Shown: positions 1-7,858 of the stretch, one piece after another
Numbering within the stretch: the first letter of the stretch is position 1
How the letters are laid out: every line of letters begins with the position of its first letter
Assembly: GCA_029941885.1 (NCBI GenBank)
Contig: JAPYTP010000026.1
Coordinates: forward strand, 1-44,827
DNA: 44,827 nt
Direction: 5' to 3'
Origin: Myxococcota bacterium
Lineage (GTDB): Bacteria > Myxococcota_A > UBA9160 > UBA4427
Notes under the pieces: generated by a model
The model's database searches: none
What the model was told of the DNA's origin: nothing
What the model saw: only the letters and a program-made list of their open reading frames with translations
Translations under genes and position numbers: made by a program

Positions 1-308
1 GCATCCAGGCGCTCGGGGGGCGGAGGGGCGACCGAAATGACCAAACCCGAGGGCGAAGCCTGTGCGACGCCGATATTGCCAAGTCCTGTCACAATCGGCC
101 TGCTAGGATTCGTGTCGGGCATTCACCGCTGCTCCAACTCCCCGAATGACGAATTCTCGACTGGCCGCATTGAGCGGTTACTAAGAACCCAAGAGACTGC
201 TGCGAAGTCGAATGAGTTTGATTCACGATGTCGCTGGTCGAACGAAACGGCGGCGCCCGAGTGCGAGACGGAGTCGAGTCCCGGATCGAACGAGAGAGAA
301 TACGAAAG
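1..308. other. Left-edge stretch without a confident gene
   Basis: No gene on either strand is convincing here. On the minus strand a frame opens with GTG near base 94, or TTG near base 42, and runs off the left edge without a stop; the last 14 codons are proline-rich and could be the 5' end of a gene outside the window. The stretch otherwise serves as the upstream region of mlaC. Long open frames that cross it are typical high-GC shadow frames. Confidence 0.3.
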
Positions 309-1010
309 ATGTCGAAGTGGAATCGATTGAATGGAATCATGATCGCCCTCGTGGTCGCGCTGGCAACCCAGACGACGGTTGCGCAGGAGGTCGCTGCGAT
401 CGACCTGTCGGGCGAGACGATCGCGACCGATGGAACGGCCCCCGCGGCCGCCGCCGAGGCGAATTCCCCGTCGGACGCGATTGCCGTCTTCCACACGGGC
501 CTGCTCGAGATCATGAAGCAGGCAAAGACCCTTGGCTTCCAGGGTCGAATCGACGCACTCGCGCCGCTGATGGGGCAGGTCTTCGACCTCGACTTCATGG
601 CCAGCAAGACCGTCGGTCGCCATTGGAGGAAGCTCTCTCTCGAGGAGAAGGGCCGATGGGCGGAAACCTTCACGCGTTTCACGGTCGCGAACTACGCCGG
701 CCGCTTCACCGGCTTCACCGGTGAGGAATTCGTCACCCTTGGCGTCGAAGACGCCGCGCGCGGTACACGCGTCGTCCTGACGAAGATCGTCGTTCCAGAC
801 GACGACGACGTCGCGCTGAACTATCGCGTCATCGAGAAGGACGGCGAATGGAAGGTGATCGACGTCTATCTGAACGGCACCGTGAGTGAACTCGCGCTCC
901 GACGTTCAGAGTATTCGTCGGCCCTCAAGCGAGAGGGCTTCGACCAGCTCCTCGCCTCGATCGAAACCAAGATCGCAGATCTCAAGACCAGGGGTCTTGC
1001 GGACGGCTGA
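309..1010 (+). CDS. mlaC: MlaC/Ttg2D family phospholipid-binding protein
   Basis: 233 aa. Periplasmic shuttle of the Mla pathway, which carries mislocalised phospholipids from the outer-membrane MlaA complex to the inner-membrane MlaFEDB transporter. The N-terminus is a Sec signal peptide: positive MSKWNR, a hydrophobic run to about residue 22, and a plausible cleavage at VAQ-EV. The mature part has the family pattern: an FDLDFMA stretch near residue 95, a WAETFTRF helix, then TKIV and YRVIEKDGEWKVIDVY strands before a final helix with SYxxxLxxxGFDxLL-like spacing. The ATG at 309 is preferred because it opens the signal peptide; an upstream GTG-type extension to 228 would put an arginine-rich tract before it. 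It converges on mlaA with a 6-base gap. The ABC parts of the system are not in the window. Confidence 0.88.
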   Translation: MSKWNRLNGIMIALVVALATQTTVAQEVAAIDLSGETIATDGTAPAAAAEANSPSDAIAVFHTGLLEIMKQAKTLGFQGRIDALAPLMGQVFDLDFMASKTVGRHWRKLSLEEKGRWAETFTRFTVANYAGRFTGFTGEEFVTLGVEDAARGTRVVLTKIVVPDDDDVALNYRVIEKDGEWKVIDVYLNGTVSELALRRSEYSSALKREGFDQLLASIETKIADLKTRGLADG

Positions 1011-1016
1011 TCCGGC

Positions 1017-1973
1017 CTACTCGACGAGCTCCGTGTCGCGAGGATCGCCCTCGTTCCGTTCCTCGTCTACGGAAGACGCCCGGTCGAAACCGGCATCCGG
1101 ATCGTCGGTCGCCTTGACAAGGCTGGGCTCGGCGCTCGTACGATGACCGTCGCGGCGCCCCCAGACTTCATCGATCCGACGTTGATAGTAGCCACTGCGC
1201 ATCGCTGCGTAGAAGTCGATGCTGCTGTCTTCGAGCGCCTTGAGCTCGCGGAAGAATTGCTCGCGCGTGCTGATCCCCGAGCTGCCGCTGTAGAGCAGGA
1301 TCTCCGTCGGACCAAGAATCAGGTTGGACGGCCCGAGGATGTAGTAGGTCGGCTGGAAGAAACCATCGATGACCGTGCCGACTCCGTCGCGAAGGTTTGC
1401 CGGCCCCAGGATGGGCAGGAGCAGATAGGGCCCGCTGGGAGTTCCTGCGAGGGCGAGTGTCTGGCCAAAATCCGATTCGTGCCCTGCGAGTCCGATGCGT
1501 TCGGCGACATCGAAGAGACCGATCAATCCCAGGGTCGTATTGATGACCAGCCGCGCCCCCGTGACGCCCGCGTCCTTCCATTCGAGCTGAAGGAAGTCAT
1601 TCACGAGGGTCTTGGTCGAGCCCAGATTCGTGAACATCCGAGACAGCGCGTTTCGAGCCGACTTCGGAACCGCCCACTGATAGGCCTCGGTCACCGGATC
1701 CAGCATCCACTCGTCGACCTGGCGGTTGAAGGCGAAGACGCCTCGATTCGTCGACTCGAGGGGATCCGGATAGCCCACCGGCTCATCATCGAATTCCTCG
1801 TCGAAGAGATCGTCGAAGAGGGGATCGGGTTCCTCATCCACCCCGTTGGCTGCGGTCGTCGGGGAGACGGCGAGCAGGAACATCAGGAAGCCCAGTCCGA
1901 TCGACGTTCGCCACCGCTGAGATCCCCCGAGCGAGCCCTGCGGCCTCATCTGTGCGCGACGCTCCCCCTGCAT
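1017..1973 (-). CDS. mlaA: MlaA (VacJ) outer-membrane phospholipid removal protein, without lipobox
   Basis: 318 aa. MlaA extracts phospholipid from the outer leaflet of the outer membrane and passes it to MlaC. The family core is clear: DPLESTNRGVFAFN near the start of the domain, NLGSTKTLVNDFLQ, RLVINTTLGLIGLFD, a SDFGQTLALAG segment, and GPYLLLPILGPANLRDGVG. The start at 1973 has a good ribosome site (GGGGAG, 5 bases upstream); ATG 1949 is an alternative. The signal peptide ends in a small-residue tract (TTAANG) and contains no cysteine, so the usual lipid anchor of MlaA is missing. Between signal and domain is an acidic segment rich in Asp and Glu. The C-terminus after about residue 270 is a low-complexity polar tail. 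Convergent with mlaC. Confidence 0.92.
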   Translation of the reverse strand: MQGERRAQMRPQGSLGGSQRWRTSIGLGFLMFLLAVSPTTAANGVDEEPDPLFDDLFDEEFDDEPVGYPDPLESTNRGVFAFNRQVDEWMLDPVTEAYQWAVPKSARNALSRMFTNLGSTKTLVNDFLQLEWKDAGVTGARLVINTTLGLIGLFDVAERIGLAGHESDFGQTLALAGTPSGPYLLLPILGPANLRDGVGTVIDGFFQPTYYILGPSNLILGPTEILLYSGSSGISTREQFFRELKALEDSSIDFYAAMRSGYYQRRIDEVWGRRDGHRTSAEPSLVKATDDPDAGFDRASSVDEERNEGDPRDTELVE

Positions 1974-2191
1974 CGATGCTCCCCTACGTTTCCAACGGTC
2001 CCGACGATTTCGCATCGATGCCCCGCGGGCCTACGCGAAGCGCTCTCGATCGAATCCATCGGATCGGGACTACTCTACCCGAACCCGTTCCCAACGAGCA
2101 GCCACTCGATGGGTTCCCGGGAAAAAGCGCCCGGCGCGGTCGTCCATATCAGCGAATGAGTTTTTTTGACCACGCTCTGACCCGAGGTTTG

Positions 2192-2221
2192 GTGACAGTC
2201 CGAGAAGCGGTGAGGTATTCT
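2192..2221 (+). promoter_or_regulatory. Candidate promoter of the alpha-oxoamine synthase gene
   Basis: GTGACA (5 of 6 to the -35 consensus) and TATTCT (4 of 6 to the -10) are separated by 18 bases, on the strand and side expected for the gene starting at 2468. The leader would be about 240 bases. The match is moderate and such pairs occur by chance. Confidence 0.25.
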
Positions 2222-2402
2222 TCCAGTCCGCTCATGGAGCGCCGACGCCCACCCCCCTTTGCCGCATCCCATCGCGACCCGCTCGGACGAGCGCGATTTT
2301 CCGGAGAAACCCGGGTCTTTTCGCGCAGAATGAGATCCGAGATCTGGCAGACAGGAACCGCTGAAACATCAGCATTGCAGCCAACCACTCACCGAATGGC
2401 TG

Positions 2403-2423
2403 AACCCCCCTCACAGGGGGGTT
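2403..2423. repeat. Perfect 9-bp inverted repeat, 3-base loop
   Basis: AACCCCCCT and AGGGGGGTT pair perfectly around CAC. It lies 44 bases upstream of the GTG start of the oxoamine synthase gene. No T tract follows on the plus strand, so it is not a classical terminator for that direction; it could be an RNA hairpin in the leader, or an operator. Confidence 0.6.
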
Positions 2424-2467
2424 GAGAGCAGGACCAAGAGTTCTTGGGCCCACCGGGAGGATCGATC

Positions 2468-3652
2468 GTGGACGTTTTCCAGAAATGCAGGGAGTTCACT
2501 CGTGTCCAGGACGCGCGCGACGCGGGCGTGTATCTGATGTATCGCGAGATCGGCTCGCCCCAGGATCCGGTCGTGACGATTAGTGGCCAGAAGGTCGTCA
2601 TGATGGGGTCGAACAACTACCTCGGACTGACGAGCCATCCCAAGGTCAAGGAGGCCGCGATCGCGGCTACCCGGAAATACGGCACGGGATGCGCGGGATC
2701 CCGCCTGCTGAACGGCACCCTCGACATCCATACCCGGCTCGAGGAGCGGCTCGCGGACTTCATGAATCGCAAGGAGACGATCGTCTTTTCGACCGGTTAC
2801 GGCGTGAACGTCGGCGTGCTCTCCTGCCTGCTGGACCGACACGACGTCGCCTTGCTCGACAAGATGGATCACGCGTCCATCCTGGATGGTGTTCGCCTGA
2901 GCTATGGGAAAGGGATCAAATTTCGCCACAACGATCCGGATGATCTCGAAAAAAAGCTTCAGCACGTGGGCGAAGGCAAGGGCAAACTGATCGTCGTCGA
3001 CGGAGTCTTCTCGATGGAGGGCGACATCGCGCCGCTGCCCGAGATCGTGAAACACAAACGGGCTTATGGGGCCGGACTCTTCGTGGACGAGGCGCATTCG
3101 CTCGGCGTCTTCGGCGACCACGGCCGGGGAGTTGCGGAGCATTTCGGCCTCGAAAATGACGTCGACCTCGTCATGGGCACGTTCTCGAAATCGTTGGCCA
3201 CAGTGGGTGGATTCATCGCTTGCGACGATCCGACCATCATCGATTTCATCAAGCACAACGCCCGGGCACAGGTCTTCACGGCCGCGATCCCGCCTGGTGC
3301 CGCCGCGGCGGTCGAGGCTGCCCTCGACATCCTCGAGGCCGAACCCGAACGACGCGCCCAACTCTGGGACAATACGAACTACATGAGGAATGAGCTCGAG
3401 GGGCTCGGATTCGAGACCTGCGGCTCTCAGTCGCCCATCATCCCTCTCCTCATCGGCGACGACATGGCGACCTACCAGATGGCCAATCGGCTCCAGGAAG
3501 AGGGCGTCTTCGTGAACGCTGTCGTGACACCGGCGGTTCCACCGGACCACGGAGTCATCCGCACGTCCTACATGGCCACACACACCCGCGAGCATCTCGA
3601 TCAGGCACTCGGGGCGATCGCCAAGGTCGGACGCGAGCTCTCAGTCATCTGA
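2468..3652 (+). CDS. Alpha-oxoamine synthase, probable serine palmitoyltransferase
   Basis: 394 aa, PLP-dependent fold-type I. The family condenses an amino acid with an acyl-CoA and releases CO2; members are BioF, Kbl, HemA and bacterial Spt. Seen in order: MGSNNYLGLTSHP (substrate entry), YGTGCAGSRLLNGTLDIH, DKMDHASILDG (PLP-stacking His), FVDEAHSLGVFG (PLP pyridine Asp and His) and GTFSKSLATVGG, whose lysine forms the Schiff base. The N-terminal form (DVFQKCREF) and SNNYLGL context resemble the Spt-like subgroup of Gram-negative bacteria more than BioF, and no biotin genes lie nearby. If so it makes 3-ketodihydrosphingosine, the first step of sphingolipid synthesis. GTG 2468 is chosen because GGGAGGA lies 6 bases upstream; ATG-like starts further up lack this. 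BioF or Kbl activity cannot be ruled out by reading. Confidence 0.85.
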   Translation: MDVFQKCREFTRVQDARDAGVYLMYREIGSPQDPVVTISGQKVVMMGSNNYLGLTSHPKVKEAAIAATRKYGTGCAGSRLLNGTLDIHTRLEERLADFMNRKETIVFSTGYGVNVGVLSCLLDRHDVALLDKMDHASILDGVRLSYGKGIKFRHNDPDDLEKKLQHVGEGKGKLIVVDGVFSMEGDIAPLPEIVKHKRAYGAGLFVDEAHSLGVFGDHGRGVAEHFGLENDVDLVMGTFSKSLATVGGFIACDDPTIIDFIKHNARAQVFTAAIPPGAAAAVEAALDILEAEPERRAQLWDNTNYMRNELEGLGFETCGSQSPIIPLLIGDDMATYQMANRLQEEGVFVNAVVTPAVPPDHGVIRTSYMATHTREHLDQALGAIAKVGRELSVI

Positions 3653-3673
3653 GAACATCCGAGTGTGAATTGC

Positions 3674-4606
3674 CTATCGTGCGCCCGGACTGCCAGGCTT
3701 CGGCATCTCGCCCAGACGGGTCCGCCCGATCCATTCGTTCGCGAACTGCCGCGCAACCCGTCCGGATCGACCACCGCGCTCCAACGAGAAGCGCAGCGCG
3801 GCCTTCCGACCGACCTCGTCGAGCTCCGCGACCCCTGCCTCGTTGAGCCAATGCGTCACGATGGCGAGATAGGTCCGCTGATCGCAGCTGTAGAAGCCCA
3901 GTACGAGGCCGAATCGATCCGATAGCGCGAGCTTCTCTTCGAGCGCCTCACCGAGATGCAGCTCATTGTTCGAATCGACGTACGCCGCACGATTGTCTGC
4001 CATCGTCTCCGGCAGGAGATGCCTGCGATTGCTCGTCGTGACGACGCAGACTCTGGGCGGTCGCGCTTCGATCCCTCCTTCGAGGGCCGCCTTGAGCTCG
4101 CGGAACCCGAGTTCGGTGGAGCTGAAGGAGAGATCGTCACAGAAAACGAGGAATGAATATCGTTCGGGGACGGACGCGGTCCCTTCGCGCAGGGTCACGA
4201 GGAGCTGCGGCAGTTCCGCGAGATCGTTACGGTCGACCTCAACGATACGCAGTCCCTCTTCGGCATAACGAGAGAGCAGGCCCCGCACGGCCGAGGATTT
4301 CCCAGTTCCCCGTTCCCCGTGAAGCAGGACATCGTTGTAGGGCAATCCAGCCAGCAGTTGACGTGTGTTCCGGTCGAGTGCCTCGATCGCTCCCTCCACT
4401 CCGATCAGGCTGTCGAGATCGAATGACGAGACCGCGTCGATCGGCTCGAGTCGGCCGGCCCCGCGCGCCGAACGCCAGCGAAAGGCGTGATGGCGTTCGA
4501 AGGCTTCCGGTCCGGGGGGCGCCCCGACGAACTGGGCGAGCAGGCGATCGATCCGTTCGAGGATGGGGTCGAGGCGAGTCGTCAAACGTTCGAGGAGATC
4601 AGACAT
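3674..4606 (-). CDS. DUF815 family ATP-binding protein (AAA-like)
   Basis: 310 aa. Walker A is HGERGTGKSSAV near residue 98, and Walker B is FLVFCDDLSF near residue 150. The segment DSLIGVEGAIEALDRNTRQLL just before the P-loop and the VVTTSNRRHLLPE sensor-like stretch are hallmarks of DUF815, a widespread family of AAA ATPases without a settled role. The latter part has the DRFGLVLGFYSCDQRTYL segment typical of the family, followed by a lid-like helical end. Cytosolic, no membrane segment. It is transcribed away from the small four-cysteine gene at 4645, so the 38 bases between must hold both promoters or neither. Family assignment is firm; function is not known. Confidence 0.85.
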   Translation of the reverse strand: MSDLLERLTTRLDPILERIDRLLAQFVGAPPGPEAFERHHAFRWRSARGAGRLEPIDAVSSFDLDSLIGVEGAIEALDRNTRQLLAGLPYNDVLLHGERGTGKSSAVRGLLSRYAEEGLRIVEVDRNDLAELPQLLVTLREGTASVPERYSFLVFCDDLSFSSTELGFRELKAALEGGIEARPPRVCVVTTSNRRHLLPETMADNRAAYVDSNNELHLGEALEEKLALSDRFGLVLGFYSCDQRTYLAIVTHWLNEAGVAELDEVGRKAALRFSLERGGRSGRVARQFANEWIGRTRLGEMPKPGSPGAR

Positions 4607-4644
4607 AGCGCACGAGTGTAGTCATCCAGAGGTAGACTGCCCAA

Positions 4645-4869
4645 ATGAACGAACACGAAAATTTCGGCATCGAGGACACGAACTCGATCGGGTTGTGCGC
4701 GAGCTGCCAGCATCTTCTCTCGCAAGGCACGAAGCGGGGTGCGATTTTCTATCGCTGCGGGCGCGCTGACGGCGACGACCGCTTCCTGCGCTACCCGCCC
4801 ATGCCGGTCCTGCATTGCCCGGGACACGAGCGCAACCTAAAAAAAGGGGGCAATGCTCAGTCGGACTGA
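4645..4869 (+). CDS. Small four-cysteine protein, possible zinc ribbon
   Basis: 74 aa. The order CASC (residues 18-21), YRCGRA (Cys 38) and LHCPGHE (Cys 60) gives four cysteines in a pattern that could hold a zinc ion. The middle carries polar residues and FLRYPPMPVLHCPGH resembles a conserved end seen in small uncharacterised proteins of delta-type bacteria, from memory of such proteins only. A short purine tract (AGAGGTAG) lies about 11 bases upstream of the ATG. The 3' end overlaps the convergent Nudix gene by 13 bases. No function is proposed. Confidence 0.6.
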   Translation: MNEHENFGIEDTNSIGLCASCQHLLSQGTKRGAIFYRCGRADGDDRFLRYPPMPVLHCPGHERNLKKGGNAQSD

Positions 4870-5501
4870 GAGTCGCGATCTCTGTCCATGAACTCCGAAA
4901 GATTGCCCCAGGGTGCACGGAAGGGATGGTCGATCACTTCCAGGATCCGCTCGAGGAAGCGAAAGGTCATCCCCCACACGACGTGACGATCGGGATCACC
5001 GACGACGATGCCGGGGAAGCGCACATCCGGCAGCTCCGCGATGACATGCTCGACCTGCCGGGCCTCTTCGTGGAGACCCGCCAACGGGAACCAGAATGCC
5101 TGCTGGACCTCAGCCGGGTCGAGGGCGAACTCCTGATGGGCCTCGATATAGAAGGCGTGGGCCGACACGACGAGGCGCGGACTGACTCGTTGATTTCCCA
5201 CGTGATCGTCGATCTGCCCGAGATACTCGGCACTCGTGAGCTCGACGCCGACTTCTTCGAAGGTCTCGCGAGCGGCGGTGATGCGACTCGAGGAATCCGC
5301 GGCTTCCATCCGACCGCCGGGAAAGGCCATGTGCCCGGACCACGGATCGCCCTCGAAAATGGCACGCTCGATCAGCAGGACCTCGGCGGAGTCGATGCCT
5401 TCACGCAACACGACGGCGACGGCAGCGCGGTCGTGTTCGTCGGAGGCGACGAGCTCCGGCGCGTGCAGCGACAGTTTTCTTCGCACGTGTTCGATATTCA
5501 C
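4857..5501 (-). CDS. Nudix hydrolase, CoA pyrophosphatase type
   Basis: 214 aa from a GTG start. This subfamily (NUDT7/NUDT8, E. coli YeaB/NudL) splits CoA and acyl-CoA into 3',5'-ADP and phosphopantetheine. Seen: VLLIERA (strand and turn), then SGHMAFPGGRMEAAD, the CoA-specific upstream motif, and AARETFEEVGVEL, the catalytic helix with the paired glutamates that bind Mg2+. The C-terminal PGIVVGDPDRHVVWGMTFRFL matches the usual end strand, where VWGMT is common to the subfamily. The start is uncertain: GTG 5501 opens just before the domain but has no ribosome site; ATG 5552 adds 17 residues and lies 20 bases from the divergent DUF6178 gene. Confidence 0.85.
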   Translation of the reverse strand: MNIEHVRRKLSLHAPELVASDEHDRAAVAVVLREGIDSAEVLLIERAIFEGDPWSGHMAFPGGRMEAADSSSRITAARETFEEVGVELTSAEYLGQIDDHVGNQRVSPRLVVSAHAFYIEAHQEFALDPAEVQQAFWFPLAGLHEEARQVEHVIAELPDVRFPGIVVGDPDRHVVWGMTFRFLERILEVIDHPFRAPWGNLSEFMDRDRDSQSD

Positions 5502-5571
5502 CGGGCCGAGCGTAGCGGCCTCGCACGGCCCGCGAGAGCATCGGCTCTGCATTCGGGCTAGGGTGCGCGAA

Positions 5572-6798
5572 ATGGACCTCCCCCGCGCATTCGTCCCCGA
5601 GGCGCGCCGGCTCCTCAAGCTGGCCCGCAACGATCGCAGGGTCGCCGAGAGGGAGCTGGCGGCCCTCGGCCCCGAACTCCAAGCGACCGTGATCTGCGAG
5701 GCATCTCTCTCGATTCGCCGCCAGATGATCGAATTGCTCCCGAATCCCGAGGCCGTAATTCCGCTGATTCCGGAAGCGGAGTTCTGTTATACCTGCCGTT
5801 CTATCGGACTCGCAGACGCGGCCTGGCTGCTCGAGATGGCGACGAACGAGCAGATCGTGGCGTCCTTCGATCTCGACGCGTGGTCGGGAATTCAGATCGA
5901 CCCGAAGCGACTCGACGTCTGGATGACCGCGCTTGCCAGCGTACGAGACGAAGACGTCTTGCGCGCGGCCCAGTCCCTCGATCCGGAACTTCTGGTCATC
6001 TACCTGCGCCAACACATCGATGTGTCTCTCAAGCCGAGCGAACAGGACGACCCGGACTGGTCTCCTCCCGATCGATCCCAGACCCTCGAAGGCCAGTTCT
6101 ACTTCGTCGCGAAGGACGAAAAGGACGACCTCGAGCCGGTCATGCGGCTCCTTCACACGCTCTTCCAGGGAGACTATTGGCTCTACTTCAGAATGATCCA
6201 AGCCGTGTTCGTAGAACTCCCGATGGAAAACGCTGAATGGGCCCTGCGCTGGCGAACGGGTCGTCTCGAGGATCTCGGCTTCCCGTCCTGGGACGCGTCG
6301 ATGCGGATCTACGGATTCTTGCGGCCCGAGCGGATGACGGAGGTTCCGCCGGACGATTCAGCGCTCGACCTCGAAAGGTGGGCGCTCCCGGTCTGGATGT
6401 CGGAACTCCCGGGCGCTCGATCGGACGAACGAGCGCTCTTCCGCGCTACTCGCGAAGTCAGCGCGGAGGAACGCAGCGCTGTCTTCTATGGGCTCATTGC
6501 GTTGGCGAATCGAGTGGCGGTCGCGGATCGAATGGAACTCGGGGATCCCGAGTCCCTGCCCGGCGCGATCGACAAAGCCACGCGCTTCGCGAGCGACGGG
6601 CTTCTGCACATCGCGGAGGAAACCGGATTGTCACTCGAACAAACGCTTCGCCGGGTGCCGATCGAACGCCTCTTTCGAGTGGGAACGAATCTCGACCGTG
6701 AAGCCGCATTGCCTGAATCGATCGCGGATGACCTCGACGAGGACGACAGCGACAGCGACAGCGACAACGGAAACGGCAACGACGACAAGGGTGAGTAG
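5572..6798 (+). CDS. DUF6178 family protein with acidic C-terminal tail
   Basis: 408 aa, cytosolic. I recognise the family from FCYTCRSIGLADAAWLLEMATNEQ and the run that follows (FDLDAWSG, RLDVWMTAL, LRAAQSLDPELLV); DUF6178 is common in deltaproteobacteria-like lineages and has no established function. The protein is mostly helical, with many leucine-rich segments that suggest tandem helical pairs. It ends in a low-complexity tail of about 25 residues of Asp, Ser, Asn, Gly and Glu (from codon about 384), encoded by a short run of repeated gac-agc codons. The ATG at 5572 opens on MDLPRAFVPEA; longer open reading upstream overlaps the divergent Nudix gene and is not credible. A strong hairpin terminator follows at 6905. 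Confidence 0.75.
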   Translation: MDLPRAFVPEARRLLKLARNDRRVAERELAALGPELQATVICEASLSIRRQMIELLPNPEAVIPLIPEAEFCYTCRSIGLADAAWLLEMATNEQIVASFDLDAWSGIQIDPKRLDVWMTALASVRDEDVLRAAQSLDPELLVIYLRQHIDVSLKPSEQDDPDWSPPDRSQTLEGQFYFVAKDEKDDLEPVMRLLHTLFQGDYWLYFRMIQAVFVELPMENAEWALRWRTGRLEDLGFPSWDASMRIYGFLRPERMTEVPPDDSALDLERWALPVWMSELPGARSDERALFRATREVSAEERSAVFYGLIALANRVAVADRMELGDPESLPGAIDKATRFASDGLLHIAEETGLSLEQTLRRVPIERLFRVGTNLDREAALPESIADDLDEDDSDSDSDNGNGNDDKGE

Positions 6799-7156
6799 GA
6801 GGCCCGAGGTCTCTGACCCGGAGCCATGGGCGAGGCCTGGAACGAAATTTCGAGACCACCGGGTCGCCGCGTGAAGAATCGAAACGCCACGAGCCAGTAT
6901 CGAGAGGGCCCGCCAGAACGAATCTGGCGGGCCCTTCCTATCGGCAAACCCTGCAGGACATCGAGCCATCGAGCGGTGACCGGCGGACCCGAAAGTCCCA
7001 CCGAATAGCGGTCAGCGTTCGAAGAACGGCGCCACCATCAACACTCTGCGCCCCTGCCAGATCGTTGGCAAAAGCCGAAGCTCAACAGGTCGTCGAATTC
7101 TCGAGCCCCGATCGTCCGAGAAGCGGAAGCCTCCAGAAGTCAGATGGGCTCGAAAA
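6799..7156. other. Gap with bidirectional terminator
   Basis: Between the convergent DUF6178 and histone-fold genes. It holds the hairpin at 6905-6935, and nothing else I can support. Confidence 0.6.
6905..6935. terminator. 13-bp perfect hairpin, bidirectional terminator
   Basis: AGGGCCCGCCAGA pairs with TCTGGCGGGCCCT around a 5-base loop (ACGAA). It lies 107 bases after the DUF6178 stop and between two convergent genes. The following U-tract is poor on the plus strand (TCCTATC) and on the minus strand it is CTCTCGATA, so termination strength rests on the stem. Confidence 0.75.
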
Positions 7157-7372
7157 CTAGAGATCGACGGCCTTCAGCGTCTTGCGCTTGTTGCCCGTGG
7201 CTCGGCCTTCCGCACCCTTGATCAGTTCGCGGACGACCGCATCGAGCGCACCATAGAACTCACCGCCTACGTTGCACTTCTTGACGGCGTTCTTCACACG
7301 AGCCTTCGAGATGATCAAGTCGGTGGGCTTGCCCTTCTTCTTCGCGGCCTTCTTCTTCTTCTTGGCTGCCAT
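7157..7372 (-). CDS. Bacterial histone-fold DNA-binding protein
   Basis: 71 aa. Residues 1-16 are a basic tail (MAAKKKKKAAKKKGKP). The rest fits one histone fold: helix 1 (IISKARVKNAVKKC), loop, long helix 2 (FYGALDAVVRELIKGAEG), and the RKTLKAVDL segment that corresponds to loop 2 and the short third helix (RKTVKPHD-like in archaeal and bacterial histones). It resembles the single-domain histone of Bdellovibrio (Bd0055) in size, in the lysine-rich start and in the end. It should dimerise and coat or bend DNA. ATG 7372 is preceded by GAGAAGAGGAG; a longer frame to 7438 has no ribosome site. A near-consensus promoter lies upstream (7502-7529), giving a leader of about 120 bases, fitting an abundant nucleoid protein. 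The assignment rests on pattern, not on a profile search. Confidence 0.75.
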   Translation of the reverse strand: MAAKKKKKAAKKKGKPTDLIISKARVKNAVKKCNVGGEFYGALDAVVRELIKGAEGRATGNKRKTLKAVDL

Positions 7373-7858
7373 ATTCTGGCTCCTCTTCTCGCGTTGCATC
7401 GCGCCAGCGAACCGACGTTGCGACCCACTATGAGTCACGGTGTTGCTCGACTGGCCCCCCAGCAGAAATGGTTTTGCAAGGAAACCCTGCTAAACGGCGC
7501 GATCATAAGCGTTTCGCGCACCTTGTCAATCAAAATACGGCTCCATTCGGCTTGTCGGGCCCGGAATCGAGTGTTTAGCCTCAACGGGATCCAAACGCGG
7601 GCCTTCGAGAAACAGCGAACTCTTCGACCCGAACACCCTGTCCAATTCACAACCACCGTTCGGATCCGGCGGAAGCACGCTTCGCACAAGATTGAGTCAT
7701 CTCTCGCGAGTCGCGCCATCCAGTTGGTTCTACAGGGAAATTCCGTATTCTTTCAATCGTCCCAAACCCTCGAAATCGATCGCCAGAGCCGGGCTCCGAC
7801 CGATCTATGCTTGGGACACATCCCCAACGCTCGACTCAGGAACCAGGCTCGATCGACC
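7373..7858. other. Divergent upstream region of histone-fold and hydrolase genes
   Basis: 486 bases, visibly richer in A and T than the flanking genes. It holds the strong minus-strand promoter at 7502-7529. I see no convincing promoter for the plus-strand hydrolase and no coding signal; the open frame leading into the hydrolase lacks the codon bias of a gene. Confidence 0.5.
7502..7529 (-). promoter_or_regulatory. Near-consensus sigma-70 promoter for histone-fold gene
   Basis: Read on the minus strand: TTGACA (7529-7524, 6 of 6), a 16-base spacer, then TATGAT (7507-7502, 5 of 6). The predicted start of transcription is near 7495, about 120 bases upstream of the ATG at 7372. It is the best promoter match I found in the window. 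Confidence 0.75.

Larger units (their letters stand above)
1974..2467. other. Divergent upstream region of mlaA and the oxoamine synthase gene
   Basis: Nearly 500 bases without a supported gene. It holds a weak plus-strand promoter candidate, GTGACA at 2192 and TATTCT at 2216 with an 18-base spacer, and a perfect 9-bp inverted repeat at 2403-2423 described separately. Frames that cross this region have no recognisable protein features. Confidence 0.4.

Noticed and set aside
1143-2159. 338-codon open frame over mlaA
   Set aside because: It is opposite a confirmed gene and lacks domain features.
2411-3595. Long open frame antisense to the oxoamine synthase
   Set aside because: Same reason: the sense gene carries every family motif and the antisense frame has none.
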